From: Euborellia annulipes
Taxonomy: Eukaryota; Arthropoda; Insecta; Dermaptera; Anisolabididae
Direction of reading: 5' to 3'
Assembly: GCA_023213315.1 (NCBI GenBank)
Contig: JAKCPI010013920.1
Span: 62,001 to 126,000 of the forward strand
DNA: 64,000 nucleotides
The position numbers and the translations under genes were made by a program. Under the pieces are notes generated by a model. It saw only the letters and a list, made by a program, of their open reading frames with translations. It was not told where the DNA came from and made no database searches. This document shows positions 32,019 to 47,000 of the stretch, one piece after another; the stretch's first letter is position 1; each line of letters begins with the position of its first letter.

Positions 32019-35000
32019 TTAAAATGAAGTAGGTGAAATAAAATTCATCTCCCGGAATTCGGATGGCTTCGGATGCAAGGTCGGTGGCTGAACATTTTGA
32101 TTTGATTCATAGCCGGTTTCAATTGCGTCTGAAATAACACTCAGCGATTGATTGCGTCTCATCATTGGCGAAGTACTTTCTCCATCTGATCTTGGTTGCG
32201 AGAGGAAACCACTGAGGAGGCTCGTCAAACTCCCTGACGACGATTCAAGACTTCCGCCTGCAGATTTTATGTAAATAAATAATCAATCAACTATTCTTGA
32301 TCGTGGAATGGTTGAGGTATAAGAATAGAGGCAACGGTCGCTATTGATTATTGGATTTTTAAATATAATACGGAAGTATTTTTAGAACCCACGTCAGAGA
32401 AGTCGAAATTGATTTAGAATAGAAAGAAACAAAAAATTACCAGATTAGGTGAGAATTTTTTAGAATGTGATAAAAACTAATATCTTTGGTTTTTCCCAAG
32501 CACATGATTGATTGAAATATTCAACTACTAGTATAAAAAACTTCTTATCGGAGAATTTATATTTAAAAAGATCAATTAGATTTAAAAAATAAATTTTATA
32601 GAAATTAATAATCGAGTTGATTTCAAAGAGCTATAGAATCATGGGAACATTCATGAAGTGGAATATCCTAAAGACAAAGACAAGGGTGGATCCAGAGGAG
32701 TTTTTCGGGTGTGGGGGGAGGCAGGGGCGGATTAAAGGGGGGGCGAGGGGGCGATCGCCCCCCGAGAAGAAATTCACAATGTTATAAAAACTAGAAATCT
32801 AAAGAAATGATGATTTCCGGGCTTTAATTTCAATTGAATTTGTTACCAATCAATTTAAATAAATAGGAAAGGGGTCTAAATGGCCATAGATGCCCACAAA
32901 GTCCTTAAATAAAAAAAAATAAAAAAAAAAAAAAAACCGCCCCCCCCGACAAATTTGCATTAATCCGCCACTGGGGGGGGGGGGTAATCTGGTGTGGTTG
33001 GATCCACACACACAACTTTCTCTTATTTTCAGTAATTTAAAGTTGCATTCTGTACTTCTTTAGGGGGTCGTCCAAATATTACGTAAAGCGTTAGGGGGTG
33101 TCTGGCCAAAACGTTACTAATTGTTACTTGGGGGACCCGGGGGTTTCACTTGTAAGTGTGACATAACAATTCAAAGTTTTTGAAAAAAAAAAAGATAAAA
33201 TGATATGAATTTTGAATAAGAAATTTTATTCGGGGGTGGGGGTAGTTCTATGTTGTGACATAATATTTGTAGGGGGTTGAGAAAAGTAGATTTATAGCTG
33301 GATAAAAGTTATTATTATCTCTGAAGATGGTCTCGACCGAGACCGAAACTTTATACTAGCTGCTCTTCTTTCTTCATCCTGCTTCTCATTAATATTTGAA
33401 GGGGGGTTTGTTTGTATGTGACTAACTGTTACAGAGGGAGTGGGGGGGGGTAGAAAATCATCACAGAGTCATCACAAAGTTTCATGATATGTGGACGACC
33501 CCTTACCAGATTTTTTTGTATCGAAATAGATTTGAAAACTGATCCACTTTTTTTGGAAACAGGGACCCTCAAAACGAGTATTTCCCTCAACATCCTCGAC
33601 ATCGAATTTTTGGCACGATAGCAATATTACATATTTAGATAAGAGAAAGTAATATATTTTTACTAAGAGAAAGTAATATATTTTTACTTTCTCTTATATA
33701 TAACATTACAAAAAAACACTAATGGCAATATAAACAGGTGTAAAATATTTCAATGTAGGGATGAAATTTTTTAATAAATTTTTTTCTTACCAAACATTCC
33801 AGTAAAGAATTGATTAGGTTTTGTCTGCAATTTCCTCTGCCCTTTGGGGCTGCCTGGCAAAGATTTGCTGTTGCGTCGATGGCTTAAAATCCCTGCTGGA
33901 GGTTGCCAAGCGGCATCGATGCCATCTCCATCCTCTGACCCTGAAAAACGATAAAGCTTTATAAATAAATAGAAAAATTAACATCTCTTTAAAAATACAA
34001 TACGTCACACACGTTCAATATTAATAATCAAACAATATTTAAAAAATATTATGCAAAATTATTATTGATGTAAAAATTATCGGAAATATCTTTAAAGGAA
34101 AAATTATATGCTTTCTGATGTAAGAATATTTGTAAAATACACAAGATAATGTTTGCCTTGAAATTTAGATAATCAATTAATTCAACTTTTTTTCTCTCCT
34201 AATGAAAGATTATTTTTAGTTACAATAAATATAACAAAAAATATAAAGGAAAATATGATTGGCTCACAAAATATACAGACATATTTGGAAAAAATGTTTT
34301 AATATGTGAAATGATTGAGTAGTTTTGTTTGGAATATTATTCTATTGTTTTTTAAAAATTAAAAAGTTCTACCTCATCCTTCCTTAGAAACGAGTTCTTT
34401 TTGTCTGGATATATGTAGAAAATCAGTGAAAAAATTGCGAAAAAAAAAATCAGAAAAATTGACCATTTTTAATGATTTTTTTTTTTGCAATTTATGGGAC
34501 AAAATCCTCCCCCTCATCCCCCCCCCCTTAATCCTAATGTTCATGTTTTTGAACCTATCACCTCTCTAGACCTCAGAAGAAATTTTAAGGTTAATATATT
34601 CCTTTTCATCCCTCCATTCATGGCCTTAAGTTTAACGAAAAGAGGTGGTAATAAGTAGGGGTCTCTCCCCCGAAAACGGTACGTGGTGGGGGAAAACGGA
34701 GGTCATATTTGCATTCAGGAGGTCATTTTACTTATTAATCTGAAGAAATTATTTCGGGGCTCGAAAAAAAATTTTATTTTGCCGAATAGTGTTATTTATT
34801 TGAAAGTCAATGTGACATGCCCCCCAACCATATTCGATTTTTTGCCGATACCATGAAAACCGTTTGTTTTACTAAAAAATGTTAAAGGACTTTTTTTTTA
34901 GTAAATTGAATGCTCTTCAAAAAATTATTGATGACTTTTTTTGTTGGACCAACCGTTAAGGAGTTTCAGGTGTTAATAGTCAAATTTAGGGGAAACCGAT

Positions 35001-38000
35001 GAACTTTGACCTTATAGCGGGCCACGTAAACGTTGTCCAATCCGTCTAAAATTTTGCAGGTAAATTGTTCTTGAATAAAGAAACAAAATGGGGGTACGTG
35101 TTTTCAGATTTCAGACATCACATTTTTTGGACCACCCTAATAGACATATATAGGCTTTATTTTTAAACTGGTAACCGTTGGCTCTAATTGAAACATTATG
35201 ATTTAATCGGAGAATTAAATGCAAGCAAGACAACACAAAGTTTTTGTTTCAATAATTTATTTAACACTTGATACGTATTTCGACACAAGATGTGTCATCC
35301 TCAGAACTACATGACTAAGTACATTTACATGTCTATGTAATTCACTTCTGAGAATGACACATCTTGTGTCGAAATCAAGTGATAAATAAATTATTGAAAC
35401 TAGCCATATATATTTATTAATTATGATCCAGGTATTTTTAACGGGGGTTAGAATCCAATTGATTTAAATAAATAATTATCTGACTGCATAGGTTCCGAGC
35501 CCAGTACTCATTGGCTTTAAAAATTATCAATAAATTTTCCTCTATTTTGTAGATATAAAAACCCACGATGTATTTCTTGCATATGATTTGGCGCCAGTGT
35601 GGCTGTTAGAATATTAAAACAGGTTTGAGGCCCGTGAGTGGAGACTGCGGTCCCCTCAACACAGTCTTAGGTCCATCAAGGCTGAGACGTATCGGAATCA
35701 AAATCAGGCCTCGAGATGTGAAGCTGAGTAAACGCGTACTCGCCCACACCTCACGTGAACTTTACCAAGGATCTAGAAAACGTTCAGGCTGTGAGACCCC
35801 AAATGTCAATTGACACAAAAATCTCCCTAACACAACGGATAGAGCGATGGAGAGGGTAGGGGGAGACAGGGACGGATTTATTTATTTTAATTTTTTTTTA
35901 ATTTCCGGGACATCTCTCGACAAGGAGCTAAGCTCCAATTAGCAGAGAGAAGGAGGAGACATTGGCAAATGTTTGAAAATTTTCACGGCAAGTAGGATTT
36001 GAACCCGAGGGGTTGTATAGCAACTCTAGATTCGCAGCTTATCCGATTAGCCACAAGCCACCTCCTACTGCAGTTTTGTCGGTGGGGGCGGATTTTTTTT
36101 TTTTAATTTAAGATCTTTTTCGGCATTTACTTGGCCATTTAGGCCCCGCCCCTATTTTAATTAAATTGATTGGCAGTCAATTCAATTTAAATAAATTTTT
36201 GTCGCATGCGACAGGATGCGATTTTCGGTGGGGGCAGTTTGTTGGAAGATTCAATTTACAGGGGGCCTCTCTGGAGTATGACAATTTTTTAAATGGGGCA
36301 TATCAAATAATATCACCGTTAAAGGTGATTTGTGACATGAATTGAGAGTTTAAAATAAATGTAAAAATATATTTTAGACAAAAAATCATAATTTCTTTAA
36401 ATTTAGTTTTTAAATTTTTTTTAAAACTTTTTCAATTTTTTCTAAGGAGAGGGCGATCGCGCTCCCCCCCCACCCTTTAATCCGTCCCTGGGGGAGAGTA
36501 AAATGATTTGCTAAACTCGAGTCTAGCAAATCAACGTACTCAAGAAGTACAGCCTCCTCCCTTGATTTGCAAAAAATTCAATCAGAGCGACCTTCGGAAA
36601 ATTTTTCCCCGTGTCTTGTCTATATTATATATAAATGAATTAATATTAAATTTTTTTTGGTTTTTCCGCAACATTTAATAAAAGAAAAGTATAGAGACAC
36701 CTGACTGAGAGAGTATGCAACCGATATGCTTACTTGATAAACGGGTTGCCTATGTTACAGGCTTGAAAAGTAATTTATATAACAATAAAAAAATTATTTC
36801 CTTTATTATATAAGGAGAGTAATTACGAAAGTCATATTGGATTTTTAAATTTAAAATAAATTTTATTTGGTTTAGGGGTCCGAACTCGTTTTCCTTGGAT
36901 TTTAGGGTTATCAATATTGACAATATAAGCATCTGTAATCTCTCAATCATTTCATAATAAAACATTTTTTTAAAAATAGATCTACGATTTTCTTATTGCG
37001 ATATTCTGGTTTGGCGAAATCTATATGTATGAATAAAGAATGATAAGAAACTAAATGATGATGAAGTACCTTGGCGTTGGTTGACAATCTGCTGAGCGAC
37101 AACAACGACACTCTGTCCACATTGAGCAGAGGCACCTTTGAAACCATCATCGGTACCAGGAGGATGACGAGTATTGGTCCATCCCTCGATTTCTGTAAAA
37201 CAAATTTTTTTTTATTAGCGTTGACCTCCTAATGACGCCAGTGAAAAAAAAAATTAGAAAACAAGCGAAATAAATTTCTCAATTTAAAGAAAATCAATTC
37301 GATTTGGTAAATTAAATAGCAAGGAAAACAATAAATATTAAGCAAGTCATGTTGAGAAGGGGGGACACAGTTCAATTTATCAGTTTTACGTAAATTGTCT
37401 GACCTATGACGTGAATTAGAGGTGTGTTCGAAGTTTAGATATCAAATTTTATCAAAATAACTTTGTATAGTTAAGTAAAATTATTAATGAACAATATTGG
37501 ATTTATTAATAAGAAAAGGTATGAAAAGTTAGAAAAAAAAAAACAAAGGAGCAAAGTACAAGAAAACAAGTGACGTAAAACAAAGTGATAAAGAATAAAT
37601 TTGATCGATTAAACAAGAACATATTAAATAAATATCAAAACATATTTCTAAGGAAACTTGTTGTGTATTGATTTTAGATTATTTTCCTGGTGATTTCATT
37701 ACAATCATAAATTCACACCTGTTTTCATTTCGTTTGAATAATTAATTATTCTTAAGTAACTGGTGTAAATATCAAGTCTGTTTTTAGTTGGATTTTATTC
37801 TAAAAAGTTCAAATTTTAGGAATGGTAATAAATTAAATAATAAAAACCCTTTCTTAAAAAAAAAAAATATTTTAACAATACAGTTGAGTTTTTTTTTTTA
37901 ATTTGTTTAAGGTTTTTTTCGGCATCTGAGACCATATAAACCTTTTTCCTATTTATTTCAATCGATTGGTATCCAATTCAATTGAAATAAATTTCTCAAC

Positions 38001-41000
38001 TACGACGGGATGCGAACCCTTTTGCCACTAGAAGCTGATGCTTTACCTCTGCCATAGGTCAAGGATTAGTAGAGATTTTTATAATTTTTTTCTATCATTA
38101 TTAATTTCCTAAATTATTTAAACACTTGGAGGATATCTCCGTAGATTCAACTTCAGATCCGTGGATCGACTCCCGGGGTCATCCTATCTTTTTCGCTGTT
38201 TGATTTAGTAATTTTTTTTTTTTTTTATTTCATTTAAGGTCTTTGTCGGCATCGAAGGCCATTTAGACCCTGTCTCTATTTATTTCAATTGGTAGCCAAA
38301 CGAATTAAAAAAATAATGGGATGAGGGATGCCAACCCTTGGTACAGTAGAAATGAGACCTTTATTTTGCAGATATTTCGTCCGGTGGTCATCTTCAGTAC
38401 AAAAATATGATTTGATGATGGGCCCGTGTCGAAATTGTTTAAAAATTATTTTTTTTTCTTTCTTCAAAAAAAGCGGAAGTCCAACCAGCGGGCGAGCGTT
38501 CTGAATTCAATGCAAGTACATCAAACCATATTTTTGTACTCAAGATAACCAGGCGAGATGATAGTCGAAATATTTGCAAAATAAAATATGAGAGTGGTCC
38601 ATCTAGTCTATTATTCTCCGGATATTCCTTGTCTATTTCGTCAGCGATAATTCCTCAAATTAAAATAGTTTTTCTTTATCCTTGGCTGTTTGCATCCTTA
38701 GAATTAAAATTTATAAATTAAATTATTTTTGGAAACAACAGAATTAGATATTGTAAATTTGTTGTTTTAACTAATTAATTTCCGAAAGGATATTTCAAAA
38801 TAATAATAATTTCCCTTATATACAAAATGTCTAACTTCAAAGTATTTTTACTTATACAATGAATATCATCATCATCAAAGGAAATGATTCTCTCTATGGT
38901 TCAAATAATTTATATGAAATCATAAATATAAATAAATAAAAGTGTGACTTTAAATCTGAAATGGTATGATTCTAATTAGCATAGATAATACATAATTAGT
39001 ATTAGCCAATTCGAAAGGCACGAAGCGATCACGAGGAATATTTCTCTAAAGACGCTGGCAACAAGATAGGAACAAAGTGATCGATTATAGAAAATAAAAA
39101 AAAATATTAAAAATCATCGAATATTTTTGATTAATCAGGGTGTTTGATAATGTAATGATGAAACATATAGAACGCCCTGGGAGGAGTCTGAGTTTTTTCA
39201 CTACCGAAGAACATTTATTAAAATTACTTTTCTTTTTCTTTTGAAGAAATAAAGTGGCTGTTGTATTTAAACAATAGATAGGAAAGAAGCATAAATTTGT
39301 TTTGATTTGTATCTCTAACTTGGCGCATTGTATAAAAGGCTGATAAGCATTGCATTGTATTTTTGTACAAACAATTTATGTATAATAATACACACTATAT
39401 GACAACACTATTTGACTCTTTGTCATTTGAGTTCATACTCTCGACCAGGGCCGGAACTAAGAGATTTTTTAGGGGGGGGGGGGGGCAAAATTTAATTTGA
39501 CGATCGCTCCTTAAAATTTTCTATACAAAATTCATATCATTTTACCTTTTTTTTAGTAAATCTTTCTTTAATTGCCGCCCCCCTGATATCTGCCGACCGG
39601 GGCACACGCACCCACTGCCTCCGCCCCCCCCCCCCCCTAAATCCGGCCCTGCTCTCGACTATTGGACTGAGGATGGCTTTATCTCATTAAAACCGAAACT
39701 GTTTCCATAACAGAGAGTTTAATTTCGTGGAAACTGATTACCTGGCTGCACGCTCCTATTCTATCTATTGTTACTACTTTTCTTTTAGAAATATAAGCTG
39801 ATTTTTGATTTCTTTTCCTAATGGCAACCCTTAGTTACGCCATTAAAAGCCCTCACGATTTTTGTTTAGGTAAGGAACCCGTAAAACTTTTCTTGTACAA
39901 AACTCCTTTTCATCCATTTTATATGATTTTTATTTAAATGTCCCTGAAGTATGGATAATATAGAAAAATTGAGTAGTTTTTTTTACTCTTTGCAAATACG
40001 CAAAAGATTCAACAACAATAAAATGCTCATCAAGATGAGTGTCACCTGTTTGAAGCCATAAAACTAAGGAAAATGTTAAATACTAAGTATAACTATACTT
40101 AATTGAATGAATATGAAACTCAAATTTATAGTTAAATGAGCTAGCTATTCGCGTCAATCGATTGATTCTATTATCGATCACAATCAATTAATCGATTATA
40201 TTTTTTAAATTTAATTAAAATCGATGAATTGATAATATTGTAAAAAGTTAACGATAGGAGATGACGGACCGTGAGTGGGAGGGAGCTGGCCAATGAAGGG
40301 TCTGCACGGCTCTGTGTGATTAGCAAGCAGACCCATGGGTGGTTGAGACCTCGCCGGAGCCGAAATTGGAGTCTCTGCCTTCTTGGGTTGGAAAGCTGAA
40401 GCCGCCGTCGTTAAGCGAACAGTATTTGGAGGTGTAGATACTTTTGTAGCTGCAGGCACTTGACTTCGAGGATATCGAATGTAGAAAAAATCGTCGTCCT
40501 GTTGGGGCGGCGAGAAGGGCTCCTCGAAGTCGTACCTGGATCAGAAAAAAAACAAATTCTTAATATTTCTCATTTCCGTAAGTTAGATTGCTAATGATTA
40601 GAGACCGGATTTTAAGCAAAATGCTTATTGCTGAATTTTATAAGCAACCATTAGATATTTAATTTCTATACGAATTAGGAAAAACTAAGTGCATTGAGAT
40701 TGCATTTTTTATGCTTTTTTGCTTTTTTGAGTTTTCATGCTTTTTTCCCTTTCGTGCTTATTTGAACTTATTTTACGAATATTTATATATATATTTTTTT
40801 AATTAAAAAATTTTTTCCCATTCACACACGCATACACTAGGGACGTATATAAGGGGGGGCGCCCCCAAAAAAAAATTTCCAAAAATCCCGCAGTGCGAAA
40901 AAATATAGCCCTGTAAAAAAATTTTTTTCAGCAGGGTGAAAAAATTTGGTTCCGCAAAAAAAATTTTTCGCAGGGCGGGGCGGAATAAATTTAGTTTATT

Positions 41001-44000
41001 TAAAAAAAAATTTGTATACGCCATTGGTATGAGTAAAAATTGCTTATTAGATGCTTTTTTCAACTTTTATGCTTATTTAACAACTTTTTATTCAAGTTTT
41101 TTATGCTTTTTTAAGCACTTTTTTCCATTTTTTTATGCTTTTTTGTCCGGTCTCTACTAATGATAAACCGTCGGAAGCCTTGAGTCTTAATTTAAAAAGA
41201 TGAAAATCTTAAAAAAAAAATCATTTTTTTCTGCTTCAATAATTTTCTATAGAATACAAATCAAAGTGATGTTGAATACAAATCAAAGTGATGTTGATGT
41301 TGTAGGTTGAATAAGATTTATTTAAATGTATATCTTAGAAGCGTTAAGAGATAAATATTGGCCGATTTAACATTTTTTCAAAGCAATATCATTCAAACTT
41401 AAAGATCCTTGGAGCTTTTTTGTAAGAGTGTTGTTAATAATAATGACTTAAATATTTACAAAAAATAATGTTTTAAGAAACCAATACCACGGAAAGAATA
41501 AAAAAATGGCGTTAGAACGGTTGTGGAATAAGATGATAGAAAAATAATATTTTAGATTTCAGAGTGCTAAGAATTAAAAAAAAAAAAAAAACGTGTAGGC
41601 CTATCCATCAAAATCTCGACATCGATTTTTTGACATGATCGCAATACTTTCTCTCTCTATATATTTCTTATATAGGGTAAGAGAAAGTAAAAATAAAATA
41701 ACAAATATTATTTGGCTCAGTCCCTGGGATCCGGAGTTGGCTTCCTGTCTCAAGCAAGAAATTTTTTTTTAACATTTTAGATTTAAAGTTGGGAAGAACT
41801 GATTTAGGGGACTGTCAGCTACGTATCCGATGAAAAATAATTTCTATCTTATAAACTTTTTAGACCAAGAACTTGTGAGAAATGAAATAATAATTTATGT
41901 TGAGTAGAGTAGTTTCTTTAGCTTTCTATTGTTTTTTAATCACTTTAGCATACTTAAGAAGTATTAATTTAGAAAACACTGTGGACATATAATATAAAAT
42001 GTAATATTTTGACAGCGAGCCGTAGAGTAAAGTAAAAAATAATCTATATACAGTAGAACCTCGAGTAATTCGCATAACGAGCAAAACAAATTGGAAAAGA
42101 ATGAATTGCTTAACGAGCGAAGTTTGGCATAACGAGTGGCCAGGTGAGGGGAAGCCCCTTTAATTACACATTGCATTTTACATCAGTCTGTGAAGGTGAA
42201 AGCTATATGGGGAGAATGTTATTATTTCGCATAACGAGTGTTTCGCTTTACGAGTATTATGCTCGTTTTGCTTATTACTGTCTGTCTGTCCGTCCGTCCA
42301 TCCATTCGGCTATCTGTCTGTCAAGTCCTGTTTGAGCAATTTGAGCAATTTTATTTCATCTAATACCTTCTAAGGATGTCAGGAAAATTATTTTCATTCG
42401 AAAATTCCTATACTTTCTGACATTAATAACAAATTGTAGATATTAAATTTTTTTTTCATTATAAAATGTATACATAGGCTATTCAAGTCTATGAAATAGG
42501 ATCTTCTGATTCAAATTCAAAAAAGAAACAACCTTCTTACGAACAAAGGAAAAGAAAAGAACGCGGGCCAGAGCCAGATATGCCTACGAGGTAAGGAAAA
42601 AACAAAAAAAAAAAAAAAAAAAGCTTTCAGGGAAGGAGAAAACCAAGTTTTTAAATTTGAATATTTCAAATTTTTATGATTTTTTTCAAAAATTGAATCT
42701 ATGACTAAAGACGAATTCATCTCACACACACTAAATAAAAGAAAGTCAAAATACGAAAGGAAAAATATTTAAGAAATTGTCATATTTAAACAATAAAACT
42801 AATCAACAAGACAATCTGGCAAAAAAAAAAGTTCGAGACAGGATGAAAGAAGTATTTTTACAGCAAAATAAAAAATGAGCCAAGCTTTGGTTGGTATTGA
42901 GAAATGTTGTTGCTAAGGAAAAAGAACAAAGGTGATATTTGCATCTTCTGGAGGGGTGTAAAGTCAAAGAGTTACGACTTCAGGGAGTGCCAATCATATA
43001 TCATATTTCTGATGCAATTTTACTCTATTTGAAGTATTGTTTCTAAGCGGAAATTATGACATCGACGTCTAATTAGTAGTTTAGATTTTATTTTAAATAT
43101 ATTGTAAAAAAAATAAAAATATCCAATGTCCTTGGACTTGGTTAAAGTACAATGCCTTCAAAAAATATTTTATACTAAGGTAAAAACCAAAGAGGTGACA
43201 TCAAGAACCTGTCTGTGTGAAGGCTACGGATCAAAATGCCAATACCAATTTAAGTAAAAAGGCTATTAATGCTAATATTCTTAATGTTATTACTTTTATT
43301 TATGCTTTTTTTTAATTACACTTATAGGTAATTTCATATATATTTAATGATTAAATATTTATTGCTCAAGTTTAAAGTTTATCTAATCAAAATTTTTAAT
43401 TGCAACGTTTGTGTTTTTTTTAGAAAAATGCTTTAAATTAAGAAAAGAAAAAAGTATATCTAATAGGTCTATAATTTATTTTCAAAATTTGCATATTACG
43501 AAAAATAGTAATATATTATTTTGATAAATTTTAGATATTTATTAAACTAATGTCACTATTTTTAAAGAAATATAATAATAAAAACCGAACCGGACTGCTG
43601 GTGGTCACTTTTCTGGCTCATTATTATTTTTATTTTCTCGGGGATGGTGGTATGCCCCCCCCCCCCCCGGCTAAGGCCCTGAAAGATTGTAATCATCAAA
43701 GATTTTGAGAATTCTAGACGGATTAGATATCCCTATGCAAAAAATTAAATATTTTTTGAACTTGTGTGTGTGTGTGTGTGTGTAAACGCGATAACTTAAA
43801 AACGCGACGTTTAAAATTTGTGGTTCTTACACTGAAACTGTAGATAAATCTCTATTTTGGAAGAAATTCGTCAATAGCAAGTGTCTAAAATGTTCAAATT
43901 TCTCTCATAATAAATCACTTATTAATAAGAGGGAAGAAACGAGAGATGCAGCTAAGGTTTTTTCTTTTTTTTTTTTTTTATTAATTCAATTCACACAGCT

Positions 44001-47000
44001 GATGTTTCGGTCAGTATAAAATCCCTATGACACTTTCATAATGACTTTTCGCCAGCTCTGAAGATGGTTCAAATACGGAACTGAAACATCAGCTGTGTGA
44101 ATTGAATAAATAAAAAAAGAAAAAACTTTAGCTGCATCTCTCATTTCTTCCCTTTTATTAATAATATAACATAACAGCTAGTTTTGTATAAATCACATTA
44201 TTTTTAACATTTTATATTCTTGCGTGTTTTTTTGATAACTGAATTTTTTTTTAGATGATCACAATGAAAGTAGGTAAGAGAATGTTAATGGTAGGCCATA
44301 CGAGAAAGTCGAGAGGAGCTCACCACTTCCGATAGTTTTTTTTTTTTTTTGTAAACTTTTATTTCAATATTAAAAATAAAAAATATTATTTAAAATTAAA
44401 TTATGTTAATTAAAATAATCACATTTATTCAATTGTATTTTATATTTCAAATATATTTTGATGAAAATTTTATCCAACTCTATGGAATACCCGAAATGTT
44501 AATAGAAATGTGATTTTTGAAAAAAAAAATCAAAATTATATTTTTAACGTTTGTATTTTTTAGTACTTGAAAGAAACAAATTGTTAAAAATATTATAGGC
44601 CTATAGACGTGTGAGAAAAATTTTCATATTTGTGAAGCAAAGATATTTTAGGAAAAGTGTTTTCAAAAAAAATAAATAAATAAATTAGGTCCAAAAAAAA
44701 TTATTAGAGAACGTTGCCAATTTCAGCATACTTCGTTGACTTCAGAAATTTAAAAAAATTAAGCTTATAGTTCATAAATAAAAAATTGAAATAATAAAAA
44801 AAATTTTAAAATTTTAAAACGTGATTATAGTAATTATATAAAAAAAAAATAATTACTTACATAGGAAACCTCATAAAGCTGAATGTAGAGAACATGATCG
44901 GCATATTCGTAAACTAATTAGTTATAATGAGCGCGTTGAGTGTGACTTTTGTTATGGCTCAGTCTCTTGACATTACGTCAAATAAACTCTTACAAGTGCA
45001 GTTAGAGCCGATGCTCTTTGATCCGAATATCGGAGGCCGATTGTCTGCTGAGGAACACGCCTCCAACTTTCAACCAATCACAAGCCTCCATTCTTTTATT
45101 GTAAAAACTCGTATATATTATTTCAAGGCAAATCGGCTCTGACGTCACTTCATTATTAACTGGTATGATAATTGCGATTGTTTTAGTTTTAAAGGTGTAT
45201 AAAAGTACTGATGCAATAAAATACAGACAACCGTAAGATGGTAAAAAAAAATGTAATAAAATTTATCAGAATTTTAATTTTAATGGCGGAGATAAGGAAA
45301 GAAAAGGAGAGGGCTTGGCTTGCCCTCCCGCGCGAAAATTCCATATGAAAATATTTACAATGATTAAGTTATTATCTGAAATTTTCCTTGTATCAAACGG
45401 TAATGATTAATAATCTTGAATGATTAATAAAAAACATCAATTAGATTAAAATAAAATTCGGGTTGTGTGATTTTTTATTTGGGAAAATATTCAAAGGAAA
45501 ACAGATTATTTTTTTTGTCTGAAGCGAATACTTGTCGTCCAGTAAAAACCGGAACTAAAACTGAATCAGCTCGAATTCCTAGACTTATAATTATTTCTAA
45601 ACACGAAAATAAATTCAAATCAAGGTTTCGTAATTATAATCATTTGTTAAATCTCGTATACTCTACTCGGGTGAATATCTCACACTAAAATTGTAGATCT
45701 GTAGCAACTTTTAGAGTAAATACGTCAACCGGAAGTAGTACTTAGCCTGATAAGTTTTTTCAAAAAAAAGTTTGTATTGTTTTGTCTTATTATGATAAAT
45801 CACACAATTTTAGAAAGTTTTGGAAGAAAAAGACATCCCGAAATTTAAAAAAAATAAATAAAATACTAGCTACTAAAACTAAAACACTATTGAGAGGAAG
45901 GGCCTTTTTCCTCTAAAAAAATTATTCAGTTTTCAAAAAACGCTAAAGAATTTAAAATAATCTAATTTAACATGAGAAAAAAAAATTTCAAAATTTTTGA
46001 TAAAACTTATTAGGTAAAGTACTACTTCCGATGGACGTATTTATTCCAAGAGTTGATACCTGTCTACAATTTTAGTGTAAGAAGTATATAATAAATTTCA
46101 TCGATCTGGGTGCTTGTTTTTTTTAGTAATCGTAACCAGACACACACAGAGTTAAATCCAAAAATATATTTCTCTTTACCGTCGAGAATCATCAAAATCT
46201 CTAGGACGACTTTTTTGACGATTACAATACTTTCTCTACTTCGAATATGGCAAAGTAAAAAACACCAATATCAATCACCAATCAAATCTTTTTATTATTT
46301 GTGTATAGAAATCAGAATTGATAATCAATCATAAGTACTAGGAAGAAACATACTCTACTTTCATAACCATTAAAAAAATAAATAAATAAATTGGACCAAT
46401 TGATGGATCTCGAGTTATCATCATATCTGTTTGTTTCCTATGTTAAAGAAAAATATTCCATTTAATCATACGTTAATAAAGTTCACATTCTTTTCGATAG
46501 CGACAATCAAAGTTGTGGTAATTTATTTGAATGTTATATGGTTTTCTTAAAAACCAGAGTTACCAAATATAAGAGTGTATTTGTGGTTAAATAATTTATT
46601 AATAATATCTTCAATATAGAACGAGTTGTGCATTTTCTCTTATGAATTGCAGCAATAAATTTTTGATATCCAAAAGAGAAAGTCTACGAAAAAAAAGTAA
46701 AATGCCGAGTAATGAAACTTTTGTGATGAATGAGTGAATCCTAGGTATTTTTATATAATTAAATTTGAAATGATAAGAATATTGATAGTATCAAGGAAAA
46801 ACCGGCGAACGCAAAAGAGGTGTGTCCAGATTAGTTTTGCCTTAGGCTGAACGCACATCATATGAGCAAAAACGTTTTCGGACAAAACGTTTTTGACTAA
46901 TCGTGCCTAAAACTGTTTTTTCAGTGCTTTTCTATGGGTCAACGAACAGGCAAAACACAATTGAGCATGATTCGACATTATAGAACAAAATGTTTTGTCA

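Noticed and set aside
33315..33366. Complete hammerhead at 33.3 kb
   Set aside because: Stem II and core are perfect but no stem I or cleavage triplet could be paired, so only a partial call was made.
35985..36068. Functional tRNA gene
   Set aside because: Box A and box B are good but the acceptor stem does not close and it lies inside a repeat; a SINE is the better call.
40803..41160. Frames on both strands near 41 kb
   Set aside because: They run through a decayed hAT MITE with A and T runs.
44927..45142. 71-codon plus-strand frame
   Set aside because: No homology or splice context; better described as a possible regulatory island.
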